Positions 28,823 to 38,811 of a stretch of 64,000 nucleotides of DNA are shown here, piece by piece. The notes below the pieces were generated by a model. The model saw only the letters and a list, made by a program, of their open reading frames with translations. It searched no databases and was not told the DNA's origin. Position numbers and translations under genes: made by a program. Each line of letters starts with the position of its first letter. Position 1 is the first letter of the stretch. Source of the stretch: Rhizobium sp. 11515TR (GTDB taxonomy: Bacteria > Pseudomonadota > Alphaproteobacteria > Rhizobiales > Rhizobiaceae); assembly GCF_002277895.1 (NCBI RefSeq), contig NZ_CP022998.1, forward strand, positions 1,903,501-1,967,500, written 5' to 3'.

Positions 28823-28897
28823 GTTGACATCGACTGTCACAGTTCCGTCGTCAAACTGATATACGTGGCACAGGATTGGAAAGAGGGTAGGTGGAAC

Positions 28898-31099
28898 ATG
28901 GACTCGGCACTCACGGAACATCAGGACGCCAATCAGGGAAATCCCGAGACCGCGCCTGCGGTCAGTGAATTGATGACCAGCCCCGAGCGCTTCATCAACC
29001 GCGAATTCTCCTGGCTGCAGTTCAATCGCCGCGTCCTTGAAGAGACGCTGAACACCGCGCATCCGCTGCTGGAACGCGTCCGCTTCCTCTCGATTTCCGC
29101 CGCCAACCTCGATGAATTCTTCATGGTGCGCGTTGCCGGCCTTGAAGGCCAGGTCCGCCAGAAGATTCTCGTGCGCACGCCAGACGGCAAGACGCCGGCC
29201 GAGCAGCTCGACGATATCCTGCGTGAGATCGACAACCTGCAGATGGAGCAGCAGGCTTCGCTTGCCGTCCTGCAGCAATATCTCGCCAAGGAAGATATTC
29301 TGATCGTCCGCCCGGCTGCCCTTTCCGATGCCGACCGTCAGTGGCTTCATACCGAGTTCGAGCAGGCGATCTTCCCGGTCCTCACGCCCCTCTCCATCGA
29401 CCCGGCCCATCCTTTCCCATTCATTCCGAACCTGGGTTTTTCGATCGCGTTGCAGCTGAAGAGCATGAATGGCCGCGAACCGATGACGGCGCTGCTGCGC
29501 CTCCCGCCGGCGCTCGACCGTTTCGTTCGCCTGCCGGATGCCAGCAACGTCATCCGCTACATCACGCTCGAAGATGTGGTGAACATCTTCATTCACCGGC
29601 TCTATCCGGGTTACGAGGTTCAGGGCTCCGGTACCTTCCGCATCATTCGAGACAGCGATATCGAAGTCGAGGAAGAGGCCGAAGATCTGGTGCGCTTCTT
29701 CGAAACCGCGCTGAAACGCCGCCGCCGCGGCTCGGTGATCCGCATCGAGACGGACTCCGAAATGCCGCTTGAGCTGCGTCAGTTCGTGGTGGAATCGCTG
29801 AACGTGCCGGGAAACCGCATCGCGGTTCTGCCCGGCTTGCTCGCGCTCAACACGCTGTCGGAAATCTGCAAGGCGCCGCGCGACGATCTGCGTTTCGAGC
29901 CCTACAATGCCCGATTTCCTGAGCGCGTCCGCGAACATGCCGGCGATTGCTTCGCCGCGATCCGTGAAAAGGACATGGTCGTCCACCACCCCTACGAGTC
30001 CTTCGACGTGGTGGTCCAGTTTCTTCTCCAGGCTGCTAGGGATCCTGATGTTCTGGCGATAAAGCAGACGCTTTACCGTACCTCGAACGATAGCCCCATC
30101 GTCCGCGCGCTGATCGATGCAGCCGATCTCGGCAAATCAGTTACGGCGCTGGTGGAACTGAAGGCCCGCTTCGACGAGGAAGCCAACATCCGCTGGGCGC
30201 GCGATCTGGAGCGCGCCGGCGTGCAGGTCGTCTTCGGCTTCATCGAGCTCAAGACACACTCGAAGATGTCCATGGTCGTGCGCCGAGAAGACGGCAAGCT
30301 GCGCACCTATTGCCATCTTGGCACCGGCAACTATCATCCGGTCACTGCCAAGATCTATACCGATCTTTCCTACTTCACCTGCGATCCGACGATCGCTCAC
30401 GACATGGCGAACATCTTCAACTTCATCACCGGTTACGGTGAGCCGGAACAGGGCATGAAGATTGCGGTCTCGCCCTATACGCTGCGTCCGCGCATCCTGC
30501 AGCATATCGAAGGTGAGATCGAACACGCCAAGAACGGCCGTCCGGCGGCGATCTGGATGAAGATGAATTCGCTCGTCGATCCCGAAATCATCGACGCTCT
30601 GTATCGCGCCAGCAATGCCGGTGTCGATATCGAGCTTGTCGTGCGCGGCATCTGCTGCCTGCGCCCGCAGATTCCCGGGCTTTCGGAAAGGATCCGCGTC
30701 AAGTCCATCGTCGGCCGTTTCCTCGAGCACAGCCGCATCTTCTGCTTCGGCGACGGCCACGGCCTGCCGTCGGACAAGGCGCTCGTCTATATCGGCTCGG
30801 CCGACATGATGCCGAGAAACCTCGACCGCCGCGTCGAAACGCTCGTGCCGCTCACGAACAAGACCGTGCATGAACAGGTGCTTTCACAGATCATGCTGGG
30901 CAATATCATTGACAATCAGCAAAGCTACGAGATATTGCCGGACGGGACTTCACGGCGCATGGAAGTGCGTCAGGGAAAAGAGCCATTTAATGCGCAGCAG
31001 TATTTCATGACCAACCCCAGCCTGTCGGGCCGTGGTGAAGCCTTGAAATCCAGTGCACCGAAACTCATCGCTGGGCTGCTATCGGGCCGCAACAAATAA
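28898..31099 (+). CDS. ppk: Polyphosphate kinase 1
   Basis: The 733-residue product makes polyphosphate from ATP reversibly. The N-terminal domain ([19 protein letters not shown]) and head domain precede two phospholipase D-like catalytic domains. The autophosphorylated histidine lies in [13 protein letters not shown], followed by [10 protein letters not shown]. The second conserved histidine is in [15 protein letters not shown], and [16 protein letters not shown] is near the end. I chose the ATG at 28898, which has a GGTAGGTGG site upstream; a GTG 11 codons earlier is possible. ppx follows after 11 bases, so synthesis and breakdown of polyphosphate are cotranscribed. Confidence 0.97.
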   Translation: MDSALTEHQDANQGNPETAPAVSELMTSPERFINREFSWLQFNRRVLEETLNTAHPLLERVRFLSISAANLDEFFMVRVAGLEGQVRQKILVRTPDGKTPAEQLDDILREIDNLQMEQQASLAVLQQYLAKEDILIVRPAALSDADRQWLHTEFEQAIFPVLTPLSIDPAHPFPFIPNLGFSIALQLKSMNGREPMTALLRLPPALDRFVRLPDASNVIRYITLEDVVNIFIHRLYPGYEVQGSGTFRIIRDSDIEVEEEAEDLVRFFETALKRRRRGSVIRIETDSEMPLELRQFVVESLNVPGNRIAVLPGLLALNTLSEICKAPRDDLRFEPYNARFPERVREHAGDCFAAIREKDMVVHHPYESFDVVVQFLLQAARDPDVLAIKQTLYRTSNDSPIVRALIDAADLGKSVTALVELKARFDEEANIRWARDLERAGVQVVFGFIELKTHSKMSMVVRREDGKLRTYCHLGTGNYHPVTAKIYTDLSYFTCDPTIAHDMANIFNFITGYGEPEQGMKIAVSPYTLRPRILQHIEGEIEHAKNGRPAAIWMKMNSLVDPEIIDALYRASNAGVDIELVVRGICCLRPQIPGLSERIRVKSIVGRFLEHSRIFCFGDGHGLPSDKALVYIGSADMMPRNLDRRVETLVPLTNKTVHEQVLSQIMLGNIIDNQQSYEILPDGTSRRMEVRQGKEPFNAQQYFMTNPSLSGRGEALKSSAPKLIAGLLSGRNK

Positions 31100-31110
31100 A
31101 TTGGACCTGC

Positions 31111-32631
31111 ATGGTTGAATCAGAAGCCCAGGGGCGTCTTCCGGGCATCGCCCCTGTCTCCGTTGTCGATATCGGGTCGAATTCGGTCCGCCTTGTCGTC
31201 TATGAAGGCCATTCGCGGTCGCCAACCATCCTCTTCAACGAAAAAGTGCTGTGCGGCCTCGGCAAGGGCATAGCGCTGACAGGGAAGATGGACGAGGAAA
31301 GCGTGGCGCGGGCGCTTGCAGCCCTGCATCGCTTCAAGGCACTGTCGGATCAGGCGCGTGCCTCCACCATCTACGTCTTGGCAACGGCCGCGGCGCGTGA
31401 AGCCAGCAACGGTCCGCAGTTCATCCATCAGGCCGAAGCCATCCTCCAGCGCAAGGTGCGGGTGCTTTCGGGCGAAGAAGAGGCACGCTTTTCCGCGCTT
31501 GGCATTATCAGCGGTTTTTATCACCCCGATGGCATCGCCGGAGATCTTGGTGGCGGCTCGCTGGAGCTGATCGACATCAAGGACCGGGAAATCGGCAAAG
31601 GCATCACGCTGCCGCTCGGCGGCCTACGCCTCTCTGAATATGCCGGCGGCTCGATCGAGAAGGCCCGCAGCTTCGCGCGCAAGCATGTCAAGACGGCGAA
31701 GCTATTGAGCAAGGGGGAGGGCCGCACCTTTTATGCGGTCGGCGGCACATGGCGAAGCGTAGCCAAGCTGCACATGGAAATCCGCAAATATCCGCTGCAC
31801 ATGATGCAGGGCTATGAAGTACCGCTCGATGAAATGATCCGTTTTTTGGATCAGATCATCGAATCAAAGGATGCGAAGGACCCGGCTCTGCAGGCGGTTT
31901 CCAAGCATCGTCGTTCGCTGCTGCCCTTCGGCGCGGTCGCCATGCGCGAAGTGCTCACCGCCATGAAGCCGTCCATCATCTCCTTTTCCGCTCAGGGCGT
32001 GCGCGAAGGTTACCTCTACTCATTGTTGACCGAGGCCGAGCGCAACAGCGACCCGCTGCTGACCGCAGCCGGCGAGCTTGCCATCTTGCGCGCGCGTTCG
32101 CCGGAACATGCCCGCGAGCTTGCCGATTGGACCGGGCGGATGATGCCCTTCTTCGGGATCACCGAGACCGAAGAGGAAAGCCGCTATCGCCAGGCGGCCT
32201 GCCTGCTTGCCGATATCAGCTGGCGAGCCCATCCCGATTATCGCGGGCTGCAGGCGCTGAACATCATCGCCCATACGTCCTTCGTGGGTATCACCCATGC
32301 CGGCCGCGCCTTCATCGCGCTTGCCAACTACTACCGTTTCGAGGGCTTGAACGACGACGGAGCGACCGAGCCGCTGGCAACGATCGCAACGCCGCTCTAC
32401 ATCGAACGCGCCAAGCTGCTCGGCGGCCTGCTGCGCGTCGTCTACCTGTTTTCGGCCTCGATGCCCGGCATCGTCCGCAACCTGTCGTTCCGCCGTTCGA
32501 CGAATCCGGATGTGGATCTCGAATTCGTCGTTCCCGCCGAGTATCACGATTTTGCCGGCGAGAGGCTGGATGGGCGTCTGCAGCAGCTCGGCAAGCTCAC
32601 CAATCGTCGCCTGGCCTTCCGCTTCGAATGA
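31111..32631 (+). CDS. ppx: Exopolyphosphatase (Ppx/GppA family)
   Basis: The 506-residue product releases phosphate from polyphosphate ends, and family members can also hydrolyse pppGpp. The actin-like ATPase fold shows VVDIGSNSVRLVVYEG near residue 20, the catalytic-acid region LSGEEEARFSALG near 120 and GDLGGGSLELIDI near 148. The C-terminal region from about 310 is an HD-like helical domain. It is cotranscribed with ppk. Its 3' end meets a pair of RIME repeats and the converging phytase-like gene. Confidence 0.95.
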   Translation: MVESEAQGRLPGIAPVSVVDIGSNSVRLVVYEGHSRSPTILFNEKVLCGLGKGIALTGKMDEESVARALAALHRFKALSDQARASTIYVLATAAAREASNGPQFIHQAEAILQRKVRVLSGEEEARFSALGIISGFYHPDGIAGDLGGGSLELIDIKDREIGKGITLPLGGLRLSEYAGGSIEKARSFARKHVKTAKLLSKGEGRTFYAVGGTWRSVAKLHMEIRKYPLHMMQGYEVPLDEMIRFLDQIIESKDAKDPALQAVSKHRRSLLPFGAVAMREVLTAMKPSIISFSAQGVREGYLYSLLTEAERNSDPLLTAAGELAILRARSPEHARELADWTGRMMPFFGITETEEESRYRQAACLLADISWRAHPDYRGLQALNIIAHTSFVGITHAGRAFIALANYYRFEGLNDDGATEPLATIATPLYIERAKLLGGLLRVVYLFSASMPGIVRNLSFRRSTNPDVDLEFVVPAEYHDFAGERLDGRLQQLGKLTNRRLAFRFE

Positions 32632-32638
32632 AGAACAA

Positions 32639-32688
32639 CCTTCTCCCCAGCGGGGAGAAGGTCGCGCGCAGCGCGGGTTGAGGGGGCG
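32639..32688. repeat. RIME-type palindrome, copy 3
   Basis: CTTCTCCCCAGCGGGGAGAA is followed by GGTCGCGCGCAGCGCG and a GGTTGAGGGGGCG tail. It lies just after ppx and pairs in inverted orientation with the copy at 32729-32773. Confidence 0.8.
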
Positions 32689-32728
32689 CTCGCGATAGGA
32701 CTTGTTTCGGCTCCTATGAGAAAGCCAT

Positions 32729-32773
32729 TCCCCCTCATCCGCCCTTTGGGCACCTTCTCCCCGAGGGGAGAAG
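32729..32773. repeat. RIME-type palindrome, copy 4 (inverted)
   Basis: CCCCCTCATCCGCCCTTTGG, then a CTTCTCCCCGAGGGGAGAAG hairpin, reaches to within 10 bases of the phytase-like stop codon. It may double as a transcription terminator for the converging genes. Confidence 0.85.
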
Positions 32774-32782
32774 GGAATTTTC

Positions 32783-34144
32783 TTACTTCGCGTTCAGGAA
32801 ATCACCGACTTCGAGAAGGCTGAATTCATTGTCGTCAGCCTTGTCGACGGTACGCCCTGCCGAGAAGGGCAGGTTGTTGTCGTTGCCGATGACGATATGC
32901 GTGGCATCGACGCGGTCGACATTCTCGATGGTGACAAAAGGCATGTCGTAGAAGCCTTCGCCGCCGCCCTGGCGACGCTTGTGGTCCGGATCTTCGATGC
33001 GCAGCAGGTCGACATAGCCGATCTTGCGGACGGCCTTGCCGACATTCGCGTCGCTGAACTCGATCTTGTAGACGCGCTTCAGCTCGGCCGGGGCCTCGAA
33101 GCAATCCGGCTTCGGCTGCTTGGGATCGGCGCAGGCCTTATCCCTCGAGCCGGCGCCATTGTCGCGTTCGATGACCAGGGCCGTCGTTTCGTCGAGCATA
33201 TTGAAATCACCGATCGAAACGCCCTTGTCGGCGAAAGGATAGAGCCAGCTGCGGCCAGTCCAGCTCTTCGACGCAACGTCGAATTCGATGATGCGGATGG
33301 CCGTCTTGCCGTCGACGCTCTCCATCTGGCCGTCATCCTTGTAGATCGCGCCCTCCAGCAGACCGTAGAGCTTGGAACCGTCCTTCGACATGGCGAGACC
33401 CTCGAAACCGCCCGAGCGCTTCAGGTTGAAGGCCGGCATCTTCTGCGTGGGGTTGCCCGGCAGCTGGATCAGCGGATTGTCGGGCGACAGGACCGGCTTG
33501 CCGTCGATCGTCGTTGCGAAGGCGTCGGTCAGTTGGCCGTCCGTATCGAATTTCAGCAGGTAGGGACCGAATTCGTCGCCGATCCAGAAGCCATCGGCAA
33601 CCGGCTGGATCGATTCGATGTCGAAGTCGGCGCCCGTCAGGTAGCGCTTGTCGGCGCCTTCCATGACGATCGGGAAGGGAGCCTTCTTGTTCGGGTCGGA
33701 CAGAAACAGGTTCTTGACGACCTCGACCTTGCCGCTATCCCAGTCGAATTTCAGCTGGTGCAGGAAAAGCATCGCGTCGGAGGAGTTCTGCTTGGAGCCG
33801 AAGCCATTGTCGGAGAGCGTCCAGAAGGTACCGTCGGGCATGGTCTTGATGCCGGAAAAGCCCTGGATCGGCTGGCCGGCGAAGGGCAGCTTCAGATCGG
33901 TGAGGCGGGCGCCATCCTTGCCCGGCACGGTGCCGGGTGCGTCGGTGCGCTTGCGATCCGGCGTGGTGAACTTGCCTGACGTTTTCAGGAAATCGGCCGC
34001 ATCGGCGGGTGCGGCAGTGATGGTGTTGGCCGGCAGAATCGCCTGGCCGACGAGCTTTGCCTTGAATTGCTGCTCGTCTGCCTGCGCCGAGGCGGCAAGC
34101 AGAATGAAGAGTGCCGTGGAGGCGGAAAGGATTCGGGTCATCAT
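32783..34144 (-). CDS. Exported phytase-like/esterase-like protein
   Basis: The 453-residue product has a Sec signal peptide (cleavage after SAQA near residue 22) and a six-bladed propeller-like body. Features are FSGIKTMPDGTFWTLSDNGFG near 100, DFDIESIQPVADGFWIGDEFGP near 175 and GGFEGLAMSKDGSKLYGLLEG near 245. These match the family described as esterase-like activity of phytase. The reaction is not established; a periplasmic phosphate or carboxyl ester hydrolase is likely. Proximity to ppk-ppx may be coincidental, because it is on the opposite strand with its own promoter. Confidence 0.85.
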   Translation of the reverse strand: MMTRILSASTALFILLAASAQADEQQFKAKLVGQAILPANTITAAPADAADFLKTSGKFTTPDRKRTDAPGTVPGKDGARLTDLKLPFAGQPIQGFSGIKTMPDGTFWTLSDNGFGSKQNSSDAMLFLHQLKFDWDSGKVEVVKNLFLSDPNKKAPFPIVMEGADKRYLTGADFDIESIQPVADGFWIGDEFGPYLLKFDTDGQLTDAFATTIDGKPVLSPDNPLIQLPGNPTQKMPAFNLKRSGGFEGLAMSKDGSKLYGLLEGAIYKDDGQMESVDGKTAIRIIEFDVASKSWTGRSWLYPFADKGVSIGDFNMLDETTALVIERDNGAGSRDKACADPKQPKPDCFEAPAELKRVYKIEFSDANVGKAVRKIGYVDLLRIEDPDHKRRQGGGEGFYDMPFVTIENVDRVDATHIVIGNDNNLPFSAGRTVDKADDNEFSLLEVGDFLNAK

Positions 34145-34304
34145 GTCACCTTGTGGTGGAGAGTGGCAAAAACAACTCCGCTTAACAGGCGACTCATGTC
34201 TGCGAATTAACGCTTAGGTGAAGATTTGGTGACTGTGGACAACCCATAGGCTGTGAAGTCCAGGCGTGCATCAATATCGAAATGCAGCCCAAAGTGCGTA
34301 TTGT

Positions 34305-35357
34305 TTACGATCTGCCGCGAACGCTCTTCAACGCTTGCCGGTCCTGCGTGTGAAGGGCGATGACGCCAAGGTGCTGATCCCGTCCGCGAACGGCATGTTC
34401 GCCAAGCTCTTCCTTGATGATCCCTTCAGGAAGCTCCACCCGTCTAGCTAAATCGCTGGAAATCAGCACCTGGCGCTCCAGCGTTTTGCAAAGAGATTCC
34501 AGCCTTGCGGTCGTATTCACGGTGTCGCCGAAATAGGCGATCTTGTGGTGATCGACACCGATTTCGGCCGTTACGACACTGCCGCCATGCAGAGCGGCTC
34601 GCAAACGCGGCACCCTGCCGTAGGATTTCAGCCACGTCTCAGCACTCTTTTCGATATCGTCGAGGATGTTGAAGACGCAGCGCACGCAATTGGCATTCCT
34701 GACGCCCCGTTGAAGCGGCCAGGTGATGATGGCGGCATCGCCGATATAGTCGTCGATCGCGCCCTTGTGCCGCCGCACCGGCTCAGCCATGGCGCCGAAC
34801 ACCGCGCCGAGGAATGCCTGCGTTTTCAGGTCGCCATGCTCCTCGGCAAAAGCTGTCGAGCCGACGAGATCGACGAAGAGGAAGACACGCTCCTCCTGCA
34901 CCGGATTGCGGTAGCGGCCGGTCAACAGGCTGGAGAAGACGTCGCGCCCGAGCAATTCCCGCACGCGGCCGATGAAAATGACGATGGCGGTCACGACGAC
35001 GGCATAGAGATAGACGTCTATCGTCAGCAGCGTGAGGTCTTTCCAGGAGCCAGCGACCAGCCCCAGCAGCTTCATGATACTGCCGGCCATGGCGTAGCCG
35101 GCGCTCATCAGCAGGAAATCGACCACCAGGGCCGAAAGGATGAAGGCCGGCGTCGGCAGTCTATGCATCCAGTTGTTCAGCCGCGGCAGGATCATACGGC
35201 GTTCGAACACCAGCAGTGGCATGCCGCAGAACAGCGCGAAGACTGCACCGATGTACATCGGCGCCTGTGGGAAGAATAGCTTGCCGTAGATGACGCCCGT
35301 CGAAGCGAGGAACAGCGATGTCAGGATCCAGTTGCGCATCGAATGGAGGATGCCCAT
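34305..35357 (-). CDS. Membrane-bound class III nucleotide cyclase
   Basis: The 350-residue product has about five N-terminal membrane spans (residues 8-135) and a cytoplasmic class III cyclase domain (150-340). Metal-binding aspartates are in FLFVDLVGSTAF and DYIGDAAIITW. The purine-specifying lysine is in RRHKGAIDDY and the second specificity residue in HKIAYFGDT. The transition-state Asn and Arg are in GDTVNTTARLES. All catalytic residues appear present, so cAMP synthesis is likely. The start at 35357 has GGCGGAAAAG upstream. Rhizobia encode many such cyclases, and the signal sensed by the membrane part is unknown. Confidence 0.92.
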   Translation of the reverse strand: MGILHSMRNWILTSLFLASTGVIYGKLFFPQAPMYIGAVFALFCGMPLLVFERRMILPRLNNWMHRLPTPAFILSALVVDFLLMSAGYAMAGSIMKLLGLVAGSWKDLTLLTIDVYLYAVVVTAIVIFIGRVRELLGRDVFSSLLTGRYRNPVQEERVFLFVDLVGSTAFAEEHGDLKTQAFLGAVFGAMAEPVRRHKGAIDDYIGDAAIITWPLQRGVRNANCVRCVFNILDDIEKSAETWLKSYGRVPRLRAALHGGSVVTAEIGVDHHKIAYFGDTVNTTARLESLCKTLERQVLISSDLARRVELPEGIIKEELGEHAVRGRDQHLGVIALHTQDRQALKSVRGRS

Positions 35358-35548
35358 TCACTTTTCCGCCGAGAAGCGACGCCTGTCATCGACGCGGGAT
35401 TGCGTCGGCAAACTGGAACGTCATCGAATAGAACGATTACACAAGACGTTCATTCCACGAGATTTGCGGCGCAATCGTGATGGCGGTCCACATCTCGATG
35501 CGCGAATCATACGCCATCGCAAGACGCCGGAAAAGGAGAACATCGCAG

Positions 35549-36694
35549 TTAGAGGGCGACGGTCTCGATCCGCTTGCCGACGAAGCGCAGGGCCACCTGA
35601 CCCTGGATCAGCTGCAGGGCAGTTTCGCCGAAAAGATCTCGACGCCAGCCAGTCAGAGCGGCGACATCGGCCTTCTCGCCCTCGGCGGCGATCTTGTCGA
35701 GATCGTCGCTGTTGGCGATGACCTTCGGGGCGACGCCATGCTTTTCGGCAATCAGCTTCAAAAGGACCTTCAACAGTTCGGAAGCCGCTGCCGTGCCCTC
35801 GGGGGCCTGCTGATGGCGCGGCGGATGCGGCATTTCTGCCTTCGGTAGTGCCAGCGCCGCGTTGATCGCTTCAAGCACCGCGGTTCCTGCTGCCGAGCGT
35901 TCCCAACCCTTCGGAATGGTGCGCAGACGCGCCAGCGCTTCGCTATCCTTCGGCTGCTGCTGCGCGATTTCATAGATCGCATCGTCCTTCAGCACGCGGG
36001 CGCGTGGGACGTTGCGTGCGCGAGCCTCGCGTTCGCGCCAGGCGGCCACGAATTTGAGGACGGCCAGTTCCTGGGGTTTGCGCAGCCGCATCTTCAGCCG
36101 CTGCCAGGCATCGTCGGGATGCAGGTCATAGGTCTCGCGCGCTTCGAGGATCGCCATCTCCTCCTGCAGCCAGGAGGCACGGCCCTCGCGCTTGAGCTGT
36201 TCCTTGAGTGAGAGATAGACGTCGCGCAGATGGGTCACGTCAGCGAGCGCGTAGTCCAGCTGCTTTTCCGAGAGCGGGCGCCGGCTCCAGTCGGTAAAAC
36301 GCGAGGATTTGTCGATATGGACATTCTTGATGCGGCTGACGAGCTGATCGTAGGAAACCGAATCGCCGAAGCCGCAGACCATCGCCGCAACTTGCGTATC
36401 GAAGATCGGATGCGGAATGAGATTGCCGCGATGGAAAATGATTTCGATATCCTGGCGCGCAGCATGAAACACCTTCAAAACCGACGGGTTGGCCATCAGT
36501 TCGAAGAAGGGTGCCAGATCCAGCCCCTTGGCTAGCGGGTCCACCAGCACTTCCGTGGTGGGGCTTGCCATCTGTATCAAACACAGTTCCGGCCAGAAGG
36601 TCGTTTCTCGCAGGAATTCCGTATCGATGGTAATGAATTCCGACTTGGCCAGCTCTTGGCAGGCCGCCTCCAATTGGGCGGTAGTTTCGATCAT
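35549..36694 (-). CDS. rnd: Ribonuclease D
   Basis: The 381-residue product is a 3'-5' exoribonuclease involved in tRNA and stable RNA maturation. The DEDD catalytic residues are in ITIDTEFLRE (Asp and Glu), FHAARQDIEI (Asp) and DYALADVTHLRDVY (Tyr and Asp, DEDDy type). An HRDC domain follows from about 215. I chose the ATG at 36694 (MIETTAQLEAACQ). No clear ribosome-binding site lies right before it, and the purine-rich AAGGAGAAGGAAG is about 34 bases further up, so the start region is unusual. It is transcribed away from the frameshifted multicopper oxidase, on the same strand. Confidence 0.93.
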   Translation of the reverse strand: MIETTAQLEAACQELAKSEFITIDTEFLRETTFWPELCLIQMASPTTEVLVDPLAKGLDLAPFFELMANPSVLKVFHAARQDIEIIFHRGNLIPHPIFDTQVAAMVCGFGDSVSYDQLVSRIKNVHIDKSSRFTDWSRRPLSEKQLDYALADVTHLRDVYLSLKEQLKREGRASWLQEEMAILEARETYDLHPDDAWQRLKMRLRKPQELAVLKFVAAWREREARARNVPRARVLKDDAIYEIAQQQPKDSEALARLRTIPKGWERSAAGTAVLEAINAALALPKAEMPHPPRHQQAPEGTAAASELLKVLLKLIAEKHGVAPKVIANSDDLDKIAAEGEKADVAALTGWRRDLFGETALQLIQGQVALRFVGKRIETVAL

Positions 36695-36863
36695 ATCAAC
36701 ACATTCAATGGTAAAATACTTTCTTAACTTCCTTCTCCTTTCAGTCGGATATGTCAATACTTTCGCGGACAAAGCTCTTGCCGCATTTCGCTTTTCGCTG
36801 AAATTGCCTGGGACTGCGGCAGCTTCCATTGAAACCGCATGCGCTTGAGTGGCTTGCGATCGG

Positions 36864-38254
36864 CTAGGCCACGCGCACGTAACTCGTCATGCCGGTCTTT
36901 TGATGTTCGATGATATGGCAATGCAGGAGCCAGTCGCCGGGATTATCGGCAACGAAGGCAAGCTGCACCTTTTCATCCGGCTGGATCAGATAGGTATCGG
37001 AGACGAAGGGCAGCACTTGCCTGGTCGAAGAGGAGAGAACCGTAAAGCTCATTCCGTGCAGGTGAATCGGATGACTGTGCGGCGTGACGTTTTCCATGTC
37101 GATGACATAGCTCTTGCCGAGCTTGAGTTCGGCAAGCGGCGCTGTGGGGTCGGGGGTATCGCCCGGCCACGGCACCTTGTTGATCGCCCAGAAGCTGTAG
37201 CCGAGCGAGCCGCAAATGCTGTTATCGGCTGTGTTCTCCGCCGTCGAGCTGAGAATCAGCGGGATATGGGTGGCGGAACCGAGGTCTGCCTTCCGCACAG
37301 GATTGTCTTCGAGCGGCGCCAGATCGCGGACATCGCGCTTCAGAGAGCTGCCGACCGCCCGCAGCGTTGCCAGCACCTTCGGATTGGTGCCCTTGATATC
37401 CTCGAGCTTGACGACAGCGCCTTCGCTGTCGGGCATACGCACCGCAAGCTCCAGCCGCTGCCCCGGTCCGAGCTGCAGAAGATCGAGCGGAAAGCGCTGC
37501 GGCACGGGATTGCCGTCGATCGCGATCACAGTCGCCTCGGCGCCGTCCATGCGGAAGGAATAGATGCGCGTGACATCTGTAATGGCAATGCGCAGCCGCA
37601 CTAGCCCGCCGGAAGGCGCGTCATATTGTGGCTCCTGCTGCCAGTTTGCGGTCCGCACCGTGCCGTAGGTGCCGGATTTCGCGGCATCGCGAGGCTTGAA
37701 TTGGGCGATGAACTGACCGTCGCTGCCGAGCCGCCAGTCGCGCAGATTGAGTACCACTTCCGAATCGAAGGCGGGATCCTTGGGGTTCTCGACCACGATG
37801 ACGCCGGTCATGCCATGGCCCATCTGTTCCAGCGTATTGCAATGCGGATGATACCAGAAGGTGCCGGCATCGGGGGAGTGAAGGCGTAATCGAAATGATC
37901 GCCGGTGTAGACATAAGGCTGGGTGAGGAACGGCACGCCGTCCATAGTGTTCGGAAGGCGGATGCCATGCCAATGAATGGTCGTCGGATCGTCTATGCCG
38001 TTGATCAGTCGCGCGGCGAAGGGTTCACCCTTCTTCATCCGCATGATCGGTGGCATGCCGGCGCCCCCATAGGTGAGCACGCTCTTGGTCGTACCGCTAT
38101 CGGTAAGATTGGCCTCGATCTTGGCTGTCCTCAGCGTGAGTGGCTCGGCCGCCGCCGCCTTGCCCGCGAACTTGTCCGCAATGCCGAGGCCGACGCCATA
38201 AGCACCGGCAACAGCTGAAGCTTTCAGAAGATTGCGGCGGGTAAGGATCGGCAT
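36864..38254 (-). pseudogene. Multicopper oxidase, frame broken by one base
   Basis: An intact product would have about 463 residues. The N-terminus has a twin-arginine signal (MPILTRRNLLKASA). All four copper motifs are present: TIHWHGIRLPN in the first frame, then GTFWYHPHC, HSHPIHLHG and WLLHCHIIEHQKTGM in the second. The frame breaks at 37872-37876, where the coding strand has five C; six would read Thr-Pro-Pro-Asp-Ala-Gly-Thr and join the halves perfectly. Intact enzymes of this class oxidise Cu(I), phenols or metals in the periplasm. The break is either a recent mutation or a sequencing error. Confidence 0.87.
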
Positions 38255-38441
38255 GTCATGCTCCGGAGGCGAAGATATATGGCTGTCTGTTTAAAGTTGA
38301 CCGCGATGTTCAGCAATAGCATCGAGGTAGCCAAACTGCCGCAGAGGCTACTTGCGGATGCTGTCTTGGGTAGCGATTTATTCTCGTTGAAGTAGATGTT
38401 GTTTAATATGTACACTTTTTAGACGGTAACTAGGAGAGCTC

Positions 38442-38798
38442 ATGCGCCGCGACGTTCCAGATCGGTTGCGTTATTTCGCCAAAGCGATGCGCAGTGATGC
38501 CACCAAGGCTGAAAACATGCTTTGGCAGGCCTTGCGTCGAAGCCAGCTTGAGGGATTCAAATTCAAGCGACAGGTTCCGATCGATGGTTACATTCTCGAT
38601 TTCGTATGTTTCGAGGCGCGGTTGATTGTCGAGGTCGATGGTGCGCAACATGCCGAAAGCATCGGGGATCTAGCCAGAGACGCACATTTCACGAAGCAGG
38701 GCTTTCGTACATTGCGGGTCTGGAACCACGAGGTCACGACGAATGTCGAGGGAGTTTGTTTGACAATTCTCCTGGAATTGAAAAATAGCGGAGAATGA
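38442..38798 (+). CDS. DUF559 endonuclease-like protein (Vsr/PD-(D/E)XK fold)
   Basis: The 118-residue product matches the DUF559 family. The features are MRSDATKAENMLWQALR near the N-terminus, the FKRQVPIDGYILDFVC strand with the catalytic aspartate, LIVEVDGAQH with the Glu and His and the GFRTLRVWNHEV strand. These resemble very-short-patch repair nucleases, but no cytosine methylase is adjacent and the family's role is unknown. A GGAGAG site precedes the start. The gene lies between the broken multicopper oxidase and a composite inverted repeat, in a region with many signs of rearrangement. Confidence 0.88.
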   Translation: MRRDVPDRLRYFAKAMRSDATKAENMLWQALRRSQLEGFKFKRQVPIDGYILDFVCFEARLIVEVDGAQHAESIGDLARDAHFTKQGFRTLRVWNHEVTTNVEGVCLTILLELKNSGE

Positions 38799-38811
38799 GG
38801 CTGGCGCAGGT

